Assembly: GCF_013299165.1 (NCBI RefSeq)
Contig: NZ_JAAFKD010000001.1
Span: forward strand, 1 to 64,000
DNA from: Microcoleus sp. bin38.metabat.b11b12b14.051
GTDB taxonomy: Bacteria > Cyanobacteriota > Cyanobacteriia > Cyanobacteriales > Microcoleaceae
Reading direction: 5' to 3'
DNA: 64,000 bases
Position 1 is the first letter of the stretch, and each line of letters begins with the position of its first letter. The notes beneath the pieces are model-generated. The model worked only from the letters and a program-made list of their open reading frames with translations. It ran no database searches and was not told the DNA's origin. This document shows, piece by piece, positions 26,284 to 35,010 of the stretch. Both the position numbers and the translations under genes were made by a program.

Positions 26284-27249
26284 CTGAGCGATCCAGCACT
26301 TTCGGGTAACTTGGGAGGTTCACCTACAAGTTTGCTTTCCCAACTGTCGATCGGTATTTTTGTCCGCTCTGAAAAAATAGCATCATCGGCGATCGAGCTG
26401 TTGAACGGCGAACGCTATAGCTTAACGCACATCAAGTCGGTGGCGGATTTTTTGGGATTCGTCAAACACAATTATCACCTAGATTGTTTGGTTTGTGAGG
26501 TAGATGGCGATGGCGATGGGCGATCGGTTCTGAGCAAGCTGCAAGAACGATCGATATTTTTGCCTGCGGTAATTTTTTGGCCTGTAGTAGAAAATGGCGG
26601 GGTAGAAGCACAACTTTCCGAGAGTTTGGAGGCGGCGCCCAGTATCGGCGATGCAAGTCAAGAGCAAAGTTGTACTTTTTTTTATCACCCTGCGGAGGTG
26701 CAACTGTCAATCGGTAGATTGAACACCATAGGTGAAAGTATCGATCAGGCGATCGCGCAGTTTCTCAAACTTTCCACTCCTGTGCCGGTGAATGACCAAT
26801 CCGCAACAGTAGATGCGACAGCCCAATTGACTGCTCAAAGTTTGCTCCAGCTACAGCAGCGGCGGCTTGCGGAAAAATTACGGGAGCGATTAGGATACTT
26901 AGGCGTGTATTATAAAAGAAATTCCCAGATTTTTTTGCGAAATCTGTCGGGACCTGAAAAGCAAAAGTTTTTGGATCAACTCAAGTCAAGTTATCGCAAC
27001 ATCGTTTTGGATTATTTTTCTGAAGATAGTGCGGTCAACAATCAAATAGATGAATTTGTGAATTTGGCTTTTTTTGCTGATGTTCCCGTGACTCAACTTG
27101 TAGAAATTCACATGGAATTGATGGACGAATTTGCCAAACAGCTAAAATTAGAAGGGCGCAGCGAGGAAATACTGCTGGACTACCGATTGACTCTGATTGA
27201 CGCCATCGCTCATCTGTGCGAGATGTACAGGCGATCGATTCCGAAATAA
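26284..27249 (+). CDS. kaiA: Circadian clock protein KaiA
   Basis: KaiA stimulates KaiC autophosphorylation in the cyanobacterial clock. The C-terminal four-helix domain is nearly identical in wording to Synechococcus KaiA (LRERLGYLGVYYKRN, FADVPVTQLVEIHMELMDEFAKQLKLEGRSE, LIDAIAHLCEMYRRSIPK). The N-terminal part (LLSQLSIGIFVRSEKIASS) is the pseudoreceiver. No ATG or GTG is available. CTG 26284 lies 9 bases after AAAGGAG and is taken as start (321 aa). TTG 26311 has no such site, and TTG 26332, which aligns with the Synechococcus start, has GGGAGG 13 bases before it. kaiB and kaiC follow in the same direction. Confidence 0.93.
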   Translation: MSDPALSGNLGGSPTSLLSQLSIGIFVRSEKIASSAIELLNGERYSLTHIKSVADFLGFVKHNYHLDCLVCEVDGDGDGRSVLSKLQERSIFLPAVIFWPVVENGGVEAQLSESLEAAPSIGDASQEQSCTFFYHPAEVQLSIGRLNTIGESIDQAIAQFLKLSTPVPVNDQSATVDATAQLTAQSLLQLQQRRLAEKLRERLGYLGVYYKRNSQIFLRNLSGPEKQKFLDQLKSSYRNIVLDYFSEDSAVNNQIDEFVNLAFFADVPVTQLVEIHMELMDEFAKQLKLEGRSEEILLDYRLTLIDAIAHLCEMYRRSIPK

Positions 27250-27459
27250 CCCACTCAAGCTAAAAAGTAGAAGTCAAACAACAGAAATTAAGAAAAATCA
27301 GGTAGAAGGTAGAATTTAACAAACAAGAAAGCAGAAGGCATCGGGCAGGGTGATCCCCAAGCTGAAATTATTATAAAATAACAAAGAACAGCCGATTCAA
27401 CACAAATAACAACTACAACTAACATTTGACAACTAATACTCACGATTGAAAAAAGGTTC

Positions 27460-27774
27460 ATGAGTCCTCTAAAGAAAACCTACGTTCTCAAGCTGTACGT
27501 TGCGGGGAATACTCCCAACTCAGTACGAGCTTTGAAAACCCTCAAAGACATCCTCGAACAAGAATTTCAAGGAGTCTACGCCCTGAAAGTCATAGACGTT
27601 CTCAAAAATCCTCAGCTAGCAGAAGAGGACAAAATTCTAGCAACCCCAACGCTGGCGAAAATCCTGCCGCCCCCGGTGCGAAAAATTATTGGCGATTTGT
27701 CCGATCGCGAGAAAGTTCTGATAGGATTAGATTTGCTATATGAAGAACTTCGCGAAGAAGACCTCAATTCATAA
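27460..27774 (+). CDS. kaiB: Circadian clock protein KaiB
   Basis: The fold-switching 104-aa clock protein that binds phosphorylated KaiC, sequesters KaiA and signals output. The sequence follows the family throughout: [60 protein letters not shown] and [12 protein letters not shown]. The length is typical. ATG 27460 has AAAGG a few bases upstream. It sits 210 bases after kaiA and 282 before kaiC, wider spacing than in Synechococcus kaiBC. Confidence 0.97.
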   Translation: MSPLKKTYVLKLYVAGNTPNSVRALKTLKDILEQEFQGVYALKVIDVLKNPQLAEEDKILATPTLAKILPPPVRKIIGDLSDREKVLIGLDLLYEELREEDLNS

Positions 27775-28056
27775 GATAATCAGATGACAGTCAGTCGATT
27801 TTAGATTTTAGATTTTAGATTTTAGATTTTTTAGTCCACAGATGAATCTGGGAACTTGAATTCTAGTCAAAAATTTTGAGCTCTCCACGACTGCGATCGG
27901 AAAGCAAGTATCCGTTTTAGGGCAGGGGTAATTAATCACCCGTCAGCAGTCATTAGTTATTGAGCCAGAACCCAAACTAAAAGCTGGGTATAAAGACTCA
28001 TGAGCTGGGGTTAATGAGTGACAGATCAAGAATACTGAGAGTTGACAAAAATCGAC
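27775..28056. other. kaiB-kaiC intergenic region with TTTTAGA tandem repeats
   Basis: A run of TTTTAGA heptamers at about 27800-27830 is followed by mixed sequence up to kaiC. No gene is present. The 282-base length would allow a separate kaiC promoter, but none could be identified with confidence. Confidence 0.6.
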
Positions 28057-29616
28057 ATGAATGAAATTAGTCAAACGGTGCAACCAGAAGGATTGGTAAC
28101 GGCAGGCGTTGAAAAAATTCGCACGATGATCGAGGGTTTCGACGACATCAGTCACGGCGGAATGCCAGTAGGCAGAACTACCCTAGTCAGCGGCACGTCA
28201 GGAACGGGTAAAACTTTATTTGCCGTACAATTTATCTATAACGGAATCACCCATTTTGACGAACCCGGAGTGCTCGTTACTTTTGAAGAATCTCCGACAG
28301 ATATTATTAAAAATGCTTGCAGTTTTGGTTGGAATCTGGCACGGTTAATCGACGAAGGTAAGCTATTTATTTTGGACGCTTCCCCCGACCCAGAAGGTCA
28401 GGATATTGTGGGAAACTTCGATCTATCTGCTTTAATTGAGCGCATTCAGTACGCCATTCGCAAATACAAAGCCAAGCGCGTTTCTATCGATTCAGTGACA
28501 GCCGTATTTCAACAGTACGAAGCTGCATCTGTGGTGCGCCGAGAAATCTTTCGCTTAGTTGCGCGCCTCAAACAAGTAGGTGCAACTACGGTTATGACTA
28601 CCGAACGGGTTGAAGAATACGGCCCGGTGGCGCGGTTTGGAGTGGAAGAGTTTGTGTCGGATAATGTTGTGATTGTTCGCAACGTTTTAGAAGGCGAACG
28701 CCGCCGCCGCACCATCGAAATTTTGAAGTTGCGCGGTACAACTCACATGAAAGGTGAATATCCTTTTACCATGACCAATGATGGCATTAATATTTTCCCG
28801 TTGGGGGCGATGCGATTAACTCAAAAGTCTTCTAACGTGCGGGTTTCTTCCGGCGATAAAACTCTCGACGAGATGTGCGGCGGCGGTTTCTTTAAAGACT
28901 CGATTATTTTGGCTACCGGCGCGACGGGAACCGGCAAAACCCTATTGGTGAGCAAGTTTTTGCAGAATGCTTGTATGAACGGCAATCGGGCCCTACTTTT
29001 TGCCTACGAAGAGTCGCGGGCTCAGTTGTTCCGCAATGCCTATTCTTGGGGCATTGATTTTGAGGAAATGGAACACAAAGGACTGCTGAAACTGCTGTGT
29101 ACTTACCCGGAATCTGCGGGTTTGGAAGACCATTTGCAGACGATTAAATCAGAAATTGCTGAGTTCAAACCTTCTCGAATAGCGATCGACTCGCTGTCGG
29201 CTTTAGCTAGGGGTGTCAGCAATAATGCTTTCAGGCAATTTGTGATTGGGGTAACAGGTTTTGCGAAGCAGGAAGAAATCACCGGCTTTTTCACGAATAC
29301 CAGCGACCAGTTTATGGGTTCTCATTCGATTACAGACTCTCATATTTCTACGATTACTGATACGATTATCATGCTTCAGTATGTAGAGATTCGAGGCGAA
29401 ATGTCGCGGGCAATTAATGTGTTTAAGATGCGCGGTTCGTGGCACGACAAAGGGATTCGAGAATACACGATTACTGAAAGAGGCCCGCAAATTAAAGATT
29501 CGTTCCGGGGTTACGAACGGGTGATCAGCGGTTCTCCTACTCGGATTTCGGTTAATGAGAAGAGTGAGTTATCGCGGATTCTCCAGGGCGTCCAAGGTCA
29601 AGACGATGATATGTGA
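28057..29616 (+). CDS. kaiC: Circadian clock ATPase/autokinase KaiC
   Basis: The central clock protein: a hexameric double RecA-like ATPase that phosphorylates and dephosphorylates itself over about 24 h. With ATG 28057 it is 519 aa, the Synechococcus length, and every key residue falls on the same number. CI Walker A has Lys52/Thr53 with catalytic Glu77/Glu78. CII Walker A has Lys294/Thr295 with Glu318/Glu319. The phosphosites are Ser431 and Thr432 in SITDSHISTITD. A TTG at 28042 in frame is a less likely start. A strong terminator follows, then a convergent tRNA gene. Confidence 0.98.
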   Translation: MNEISQTVQPEGLVTAGVEKIRTMIEGFDDISHGGMPVGRTTLVSGTSGTGKTLFAVQFIYNGITHFDEPGVLVTFEESPTDIIKNACSFGWNLARLIDEGKLFILDASPDPEGQDIVGNFDLSALIERIQYAIRKYKAKRVSIDSVTAVFQQYEAASVVRREIFRLVARLKQVGATTVMTTERVEEYGPVARFGVEEFVSDNVVIVRNVLEGERRRRTIEILKLRGTTHMKGEYPFTMTNDGINIFPLGAMRLTQKSSNVRVSSGDKTLDEMCGGGFFKDSIILATGATGTGKTLLVSKFLQNACMNGNRALLFAYEESRAQLFRNAYSWGIDFEEMEHKGLLKLLCTYPESAGLEDHLQTIKSEIAEFKPSRIAIDSLSALARGVSNNAFRQFVIGVTGFAKQEEITGFFTNTSDQFMGSHSITDSHISTITDTIIMLQYVEIRGEMSRAINVFKMRGSWHDKGIREYTITERGPQIKDSFRGYERVISGSPTRISVNEKSELSRILQGVQGQDDDM

Positions 29617-29705
29617 TAATCAGCAGGCTGTTGTAGGCTGTGTACTAGGCGCTGCTGTGTTCTGAAATCGCCCACACAGCCAGAAGTCCTTTACCATTAA
29701 TCATT

Positions 29706-29739
29706 AAAAAAGATCGATCGTTGGCGATCGATCTTTTTT
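29706..29739. terminator. Bidirectional intrinsic terminator between kaiC and tRNA-Arg
   Basis: A perfect 15-bp stem: AAAAAAGATCGATCG (29706-29720), loop TTGG, and CGATCGATCTTTTTT (29725-29739). It has A/T runs on both sides, so it can terminate transcription in either direction. It lies about 90 bases past kaiC and 12 bases past the 3' end of the convergent tRNA gene. Confidence 0.93.
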
Positions 29740-29750
29740 ATTAATTTCAG

Positions 29751-29823
29751 TGAGCACGGAGGGATTCGAACCCCCGACCCTCAGGACCGGAACCTGATGC
29801 TCTATCCACTGAGCTACGTGCCC
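29751..29823 (-). tRNA. tRNA-Arg (anticodon CCG)
   Basis: The 73-nt minus-strand sequence folds as a full cloverleaf. The acceptor is GGGCACG/CGTGCTC with one G-U pair, and the D arm is GCTC-AGTGGATA-GAGC. The anticodon stem TCAGG/CCTGA has loop TTCCGGT, giving anticodon CCG. The T arm is GGGGG-TTCGAAT-CCCTC, followed by discriminator A. It reads the CGG arginine codon. The 3' CCA is not encoded. Confidence 0.96.
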
Positions 29824-30187
29824 TCGATGTTTTTTAAGTATAACACGTCTTGCCGAAAATGGCTAGTGCGATCGAGCAAATTCGATCGACCCTCTCCAAA
29901 CCGCTGCACCAATGAGGTGCAACTCACGCTGAAAGACAGAATCAAGGAGTTGTCGCAGCCAGAGACGGCAAATTTTACCTAAATCGCCAAAATAATCGAC
30001 AATGGGTACAATAACAGGCATTGATACAGCAAAGATTAGGTTCATATTCGATCGGGGTTCAGCGCCTACCACTGCTAATACAGCCCGCATCAATTTCCTC
30101 TACCTAGTAAGTAATGGATGGCACTGCTGTTAAAACAAGCTCTGTAAAAACGGTTCTCGGCTAAGTTCACCAAACCTCTGAATCTGA
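29824..30187. other. Intergenic region between tRNA-Arg and the Cache-type kinase
   Basis: No supported gene. A 76-codon minus-strand frame (29863-30093) has a hydrophobic middle but no ribosome-binding site or known motif. It could be a tiny membrane protein or chance, so it is not called. The promoters of the tRNA (minus) and the kinase (plus) should lie here. Confidence 0.45.
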
Positions 30188-33055
30188 ATGATTTATAAAA
30201 TTTTAGATAAATTAGCGCTGCGAACTGTTCTCATAGTTCCATTTGTACTGCAAATCGTCGGAGCAGTGGGACTTGTAGGATATCTCTCTTTTAGAAACGG
30301 ACAACAAGCAGTTAATAACCTGGCGAGTCAGTTAATGAGCGAGGTGAGTTTGCGTGTCGAGCAAAATCTGGAAGTTTACCTGACAACTCCCCATCGCATC
30401 AATCAAAGCAAGCTGGATGCTGTCAAGCTGGGGTTCTTAAAGATGGAAAACTTATCAACTTGGGAGAAATATCTTTGGCGGCAAGTACAATTATATCCCT
30501 ATATCAATTTTACGGCAGTTGGCAACGAGAACGGAGATTATCGCTCTGGAGAACAACTTTCTAACGGCTCCAGAACGATGAATGCGATCGAAAAATCTAC
30601 CGGATTAAATTTTTATTCTTACAATACTAATAATCTGGGCGATCGCACTACAGTCGCCACCGTTGTCAAAAGCTTTGATAATCGGCAACATCCTGCATAC
30701 AAAATTGCGGTAAAAGCAGGGAAACCAACTTGGAGTTCAGCTTATGTTTCCTTCCTAGAGCCGACATTAATCATCAGCGCTATTCAACCCGTATACAGCG
30801 AGAAATATCAGCTAGAAGGAGTATTGATTGCTGCTTTGCGCCTAGACTATATAGGGAAATTTCTAAACAGTTTAAAAATTGGTAAATCTGGACAAGCCTT
30901 TATTATAGATCGCCAGGGTAATTTATTAGCAACTTCCACCTCCGAAAAGCCATTTCGGACTCGTGGTAAGGAAAGACAATTGTTTAAAGTCGAGGAAAGC
31001 AGTAACCCTTTTACTCAAGCTACAGCTAATTTTTTGATTACACATTTTCAGGAATTAAGTAAACTTCAAAATTCTGAGTTATTGAACTTTAAAATAAATA
31101 ACAGGCGACAATTCTTAAAAGTCCTACCGTTTCAAGATGGCAAAGGTTTAGACTGGCTGATTGTGGTAGTTGTTCCCGAAGCAGATTTCACTGAAGAAAT
31201 AAATGCCAATACCCGCACCACGATTGGGCTGTGTTTTGTCGCTTTAGGAGTAGCTGTCGCGATCGGTATTCAGACTTCTCGCTGGGTGACAAATCCTATT
31301 TTGCGCTTAAATACAGCAGCTAAAAATATTGCTAAAGGTGAATGGGACACCACAGTAGAAAGCAAACGCTCTGACGAGTTGGGGGAATTAGCCAAATCCT
31401 TTAATAGCATGGCCCAACAACTGCAACAATCTTTTGAAAATTTAGAACACCGAGTGCAAGAGCGGACTGCCCAATTGGCTGTAGCCAAGGACAAGGCGGA
31501 AGTAGCGAATCAAGCTAAAAGTGCTTTTCTGGCTAATATGAGTCACGAATTGCGATCGCCTCTCAATGCAATTCTCGGCTTTTCCCAACTGATGACTCGC
31601 AGCCAAACTCTATCTCCAGAACATCAAGAAAATATTAGCATAATTAGCAGCAGCGGAGAACACCTGCTCACCCTGATTAATAACGTGCTCGATTTATCTA
31701 AAATAGAATCGGGGCGCACTACCCTCAATCCGAAAAAATTTGACCTCTATCGCCTGCTCAACGACTTGGACGATATGTTTCAACTTAAAGCAGATGACAA
31801 GCGCTTGCAGTTAGTTTTTGAGCGCAGTCCCGACGTGCCGCAATACATAGAAACTGATGAGTTAAAGTTGCGACAAATCTTAATTAATTTGCTTAATAAT
31901 GCTCTTAAATTTACAGACAATGGCAGTGTTCATGTCAGAGTTAGTAAGCAATTAAATAGTCTAAATTACCAGGAAGCAGCAGAAAACAATCTGACATCGA
32001 AGCACTACCATAGTACAGAATTTTCGGCAATCAATGGTGTTAACATATCCCAGTTAACTCTGTCAGAAAATGCGAGTTATGCAACCCACAATGACGGTTT
32101 ATATGCTCCCTCTTTCTTCTTTATTCATTTTGAGGTCGAAGATACAGGCCCAGGTATTGCTGCCAATGAATTAGACAATGTTTTTGAAGCTTTTGTGCAA
32201 ACCAAAACAGGCCAAGATTCGCAAGAAGGTACAGGCTTGGGATTGCCAATCAGTCGCAGATTTGTGGAATTAATGGGTGGCGAAATGAGCGTCACTTCTG
32301 CTACCAAAAAGGGAAGTAATTTTAAGTTTAACATTCAAGTTATTGCGGTAGATGCGGCTGAAATTTCTTTCCCCAAACCGACGCGCCATGTGATAGCCCT
32401 GGAACCCAACCAACACCCATATCGAATTTTAATAGTAGACGATAAACCTCTCAATCGCCAACTGTTAATTAAGCTTCTCAATCCTCTGGGTTTTGAACTG
32501 AAAGAAGCTACTAACGGTCAAGAAGCTATTGATATTTGGGATAGTTGGGAGCCGCATTTAATTTGGATGGATATGAGAATGCCTGTGATGGACGGCTATG
32601 AAGCAACGCAATACATTAAAGGCACTATTAAAGGTCAAGCTACTGCTATTGTTGCGCTGACTGCGAGCGTTTTGGAGGAAGAACGGGCTGTGATTTTGTC
32701 GGCGGGCTGCGATGCTTTTATGCGGAAACCTTTCCGGGAAGCTGATATTTTTGATGCTATGCACAAACAGATCGGAGTGCGCTATATTTATGAAGATCCG
32801 GGTCAAGCTAACTCATCGGCAGTCAAAGAGCGCGATCGCCAAATAACTGCGGCTGACTTCGTTAAATTACCTGAATCGCTGGTAGCCGAGTTAAACCTGG
32901 CGATACTGAAGGTAGATATGGATTTAATTGAGAGTTCGATCGAGCAAATTAGATTAAAAGATACAGCAACAGCCAGTGCGATCGCCAATTGTATAGAAAA
33001 TTTCGAGTACGACAAAGTTTTAAAGTTAATCTATCAAGCAAGCTCACATGAATAA
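30188..33055 (+). CDS. Membrane hybrid histidine kinase: Cache, HAMP, HisKA, HATPase, receiver
   Basis: A 955-aa protein. TM1 is about 13-34, and a large extracytoplasmic double-Cache sensor covers about 40-335 (GEQLSNGSRT, KIGKSGQAFIIDRQGNLLATS). TM2 is about 344-362, followed by HAMP and a coiled coil. HisKA has His453 (MSHELRSPLNAILGF). The HATPase is interrupted by a roughly 50-residue Ser/Asn-rich insertion before the DTGPGI motif. An intact C-terminal receiver has Asp795 (IWMDMRMPVMDG). It probably senses a small periplasmic ligand. Its stop overlaps the next gene by 8 bases, indicating one operon with the response regulator-kinase downstream. Confidence 0.93.
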   Translation: MIYKILDKLALRTVLIVPFVLQIVGAVGLVGYLSFRNGQQAVNNLASQLMSEVSLRVEQNLEVYLTTPHRINQSKLDAVKLGFLKMENLSTWEKYLWRQVQLYPYINFTAVGNENGDYRSGEQLSNGSRTMNAIEKSTGLNFYSYNTNNLGDRTTVATVVKSFDNRQHPAYKIAVKAGKPTWSSAYVSFLEPTLIISAIQPVYSEKYQLEGVLIAALRLDYIGKFLNSLKIGKSGQAFIIDRQGNLLATSTSEKPFRTRGKERQLFKVEESSNPFTQATANFLITHFQELSKLQNSELLNFKINNRRQFLKVLPFQDGKGLDWLIVVVVPEADFTEEINANTRTTIGLCFVALGVAVAIGIQTSRWVTNPILRLNTAAKNIAKGEWDTTVESKRSDELGELAKSFNSMAQQLQQSFENLEHRVQERTAQLAVAKDKAEVANQAKSAFLANMSHELRSPLNAILGFSQLMTRSQTLSPEHQENISIISSSGEHLLTLINNVLDLSKIESGRTTLNPKKFDLYRLLNDLDDMFQLKADDKRLQLVFERSPDVPQYIETDELKLRQILINLLNNALKFTDNGSVHVRVSKQLNSLNYQEAAENNLTSKHYHSTEFSAINGVNISQLTLSENASYATHNDGLYAPSFFFIHFEVEDTGPGIAANELDNVFEAFVQTKTGQDSQEGTGLGLPISRRFVELMGGEMSVTSATKKGSNFKFNIQVIAVDAAEISFPKPTRHVIALEPNQHPYRILIVDDKPLNRQLLIKLLNPLGFELKEATNGQEAIDIWDSWEPHLIWMDMRMPVMDGYEATQYIKGTIKGQATAIVALTASVLEEERAVILSAGCDAFMRKPFREADIFDAMHKQIGVRYIYEDPGQANSSAVKERDRQITAADFVKLPESLVAELNLAILKVDMDLIESSIEQIRLKDTATASAIANCIENFEYDKVLKLIYQASSHE

Positions 33056-34481
33056 CGACCTTCCCAGTACCGAGATTGGTAATATTTTAGTAGTGGACGA
33101 TACCCCAGCTAATTTGCGGCTGCTAGCTGGAATTTTGAATGGCAAGGGTTATAAAGTCCGCCCCGTACCGAGCGGCGAGTTAGCGATTTCTGCCGCCCAA
33201 GGTATGCCTCCAGATTTGATTTTGCTGGATATTATGATGCCAGAAATGAACGGCTATGAAGTTTGCGAAAAAATCAAAGCTGACGAACGCACTCGCGACA
33301 TTCCGGTGATTTTTATTAGCGCGATTAATGACGTGTTAGATAAGGTCAAAGCCTTTGCAGTGGGCGGGGTTGATTATATTACCAAACCGTTTCAGGTGGA
33401 AGAGGTTTTAGTTAGGGTAAAAACCCATTTAGCAATGTGTCAGTTGCAAAAAAAGCTTCAGGAAAAAAATTATGAACTAACAGTCACTTTAGACCAACTG
33501 CAAGCAACTCAAAATCAATTAGTTCAATCGGAAAAACTGGCAGCACTAGGGCAACTGATTGCGGGCATTGCTCACGAAATTAATACGCCTCTGGGGGCCA
33601 TTCGATCGTCTATTGGCAATATTACCAATTTCTTGGATAACAATATTGAAAATTTGCCAGTTTTTTTCAAAGAACTATCACCAGAACGCCAGCAGGATTT
33701 CTTGAGTTTAATGTACTGTTCTCGCCAACAAACTTACTCTTTATCTACGCGAGAAAAACGTGAATTTAAAAGAGGCTTAAAGCAGCAAATAGAATCGGAA
33801 GGGATTGGCAATGCTGACACCCTTGCTAGCATTTTAGTAAATATCGGATTGCAGGGAAATCTCAAAGAATTCTTGCCTTTGCTCCAAGACCCTGAAAGCG
33901 AAAATATTATCAAAACTGCCTACGAGTTTGCTAGCATTCACAAAAGCGCCAGAACCATCGCTACCGCAACAGAACGCGCCGCAAAAGTCGTTTTCGCCCT
34001 AAAAAATTATGCGCGTTACGATGTAAATGGAGAAAAGTTACAGGTGAATATTACCGAGGGGATTGAAACTGTATTAACTCTTTATCAGAACCAGATCAAG
34101 CACGGTGTGGAAATCGTGAGAAACTATCAAGATCAATTACCTGCGGTACTGTGTTATCCTGATGAACTCAATCAAGTTTGGACAAATTTAATTCACAATG
34201 CTTTACAAGCGATGGACAATCAAGGAAATTTAACAATTGACGCCCAGCAGCAAGATACGAGCGTGGTAGTAAAAATTACCGACAGCGGTAAAGGTATTCA
34301 ACCGGATATTTTGCCAAAAATTTTCGAGCCGTTTTTTACTACGAAACCAGCAGGAGAAGGCAGCGGGTTAGGATTGGATATTGTCAGAAAAATTGTGGAA
34401 AAACATCACGGTCAAATTGATGTGGAGTCGGTGCCGGGTAAAACTGCCTTTACAGTATGTTTGCCGATTAATTTGATTTAG
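33048..34481 (+). CDS. Receiver-histidine kinase hybrid
   Basis: A 477-aa cytosolic protein. An N-terminal receiver has phosphoacceptor Asp61 (LILLDIMMPEMNG), then a coiled coil (about 125-160). HisKA has His176 (IAGIAHEINTPLGAI) with an unusually long helical insertion (about 190-310) before the HATPase (LNQVWTNLIHNAL, DSGKGI, GSGLGLDI). This order suggests a relay: the upstream Cache kinase may phosphorylate the receiver, which then controls the kinase. It overlaps the upstream gene by 8 bases. Confidence 0.92.
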   Translation: MNNDLPSTEIGNILVVDDTPANLRLLAGILNGKGYKVRPVPSGELAISAAQGMPPDLILLDIMMPEMNGYEVCEKIKADERTRDIPVIFISAINDVLDKVKAFAVGGVDYITKPFQVEEVLVRVKTHLAMCQLQKKLQEKNYELTVTLDQLQATQNQLVQSEKLAALGQLIAGIAHEINTPLGAIRSSIGNITNFLDNNIENLPVFFKELSPERQQDFLSLMYCSRQQTYSLSTREKREFKRGLKQQIESEGIGNADTLASILVNIGLQGNLKEFLPLLQDPESENIIKTAYEFASIHKSARTIATATERAAKVVFALKNYARYDVNGEKLQVNITEGIETVLTLYQNQIKHGVEIVRNYQDQLPAVLCYPDELNQVWTNLIHNALQAMDNQGNLTIDAQQQDTSVVVKITDSGKGIQPDILPKIFEPFFTTKPAGEGSGLGLDIVRKIVEKHHGQIDVESVPGKTAFTVCLPINLI

Positions 34482-34614
34482 CTGGTAAAGTACCCCAGAC
34501 TAAAGTCTAGTCGGGGGCTAAAACTTTGCAGTCTCTAGCCGCGGAATGTAAAATTTGGAAAAGGGTGTGCTGCTGATTGAGCTAGCCCTAGGAGACTAAA
34601 GGAGGAAACTAGCC

Positions 34615-35010
34615 ATGTCTAAACCAGCAATTTTGTGTGTTGACGATGAAGTAGCGGTGTTGGAAAGTCTGGAAATTGAACTGCAACAAGCCTTTCACGG
34701 TAAATATCTTTGCGAATTTGCTGAAAGTGCTGCTGAAGCACTGGAAATTATTGAAGAGTTCTGTGAAGATGAGGTTGACATTCTAGTGATTGTTTCTGAT
34801 TGGTTGATGCCCGGGATGAAAGGAGATGAGTTGCTGATTGTAATTCATAAAAAATATCCGCAAATTGTGACAGTGATGCTGACGGGTCAAGCAGACAAGG
34901 AAGCCATCAAACGGACGAAAATGCACGCTAATCTTCATGCTTTTATACAAAAGCCTTGGCAAAATAAAGAATTAATTGAAGCAATCAAGTCTGGTCTAGC
35001 AAAGTTATGA
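34615..35010 (+). CDS. Single-domain response regulator
   Basis: A 131-aa stand-alone receiver. The acidic pocket is VDDE at 9-12, the phosphoacceptor is Asp62 (VSDWLMPGMKGDE), and the MLTGQAD switch threonine and QKPW lysine are in place. It has no output domain. A strong AAAGGAGG precedes the ATG. Its stop overlaps the start of the cyclase gene (ATGA), and the two receivers resemble each other (both ILCVDDE/IICVDDE, DELL, MLTGQAD, KPWQ). They probably arose by duplication and act in the same pathway. Confidence 0.93.
   Translation: MSKPAILCVDDEVAVLESLEIELQQAFHGKYLCEFAESAAEALEIIEEFCEDEVDILVIVSDWLMPGMKGDELLIVIHKKYPQIVTVMLTGQADKEAIKRTKMHANLHAFIQKPWQNKELIEAIKSGLAKL

Noticed and set aside
29863-30093. 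76-codon minus-strand frame near tRNA-Arg
   Set aside because: Hydrophobic stretch only; no start signal or family resemblance, so not called.
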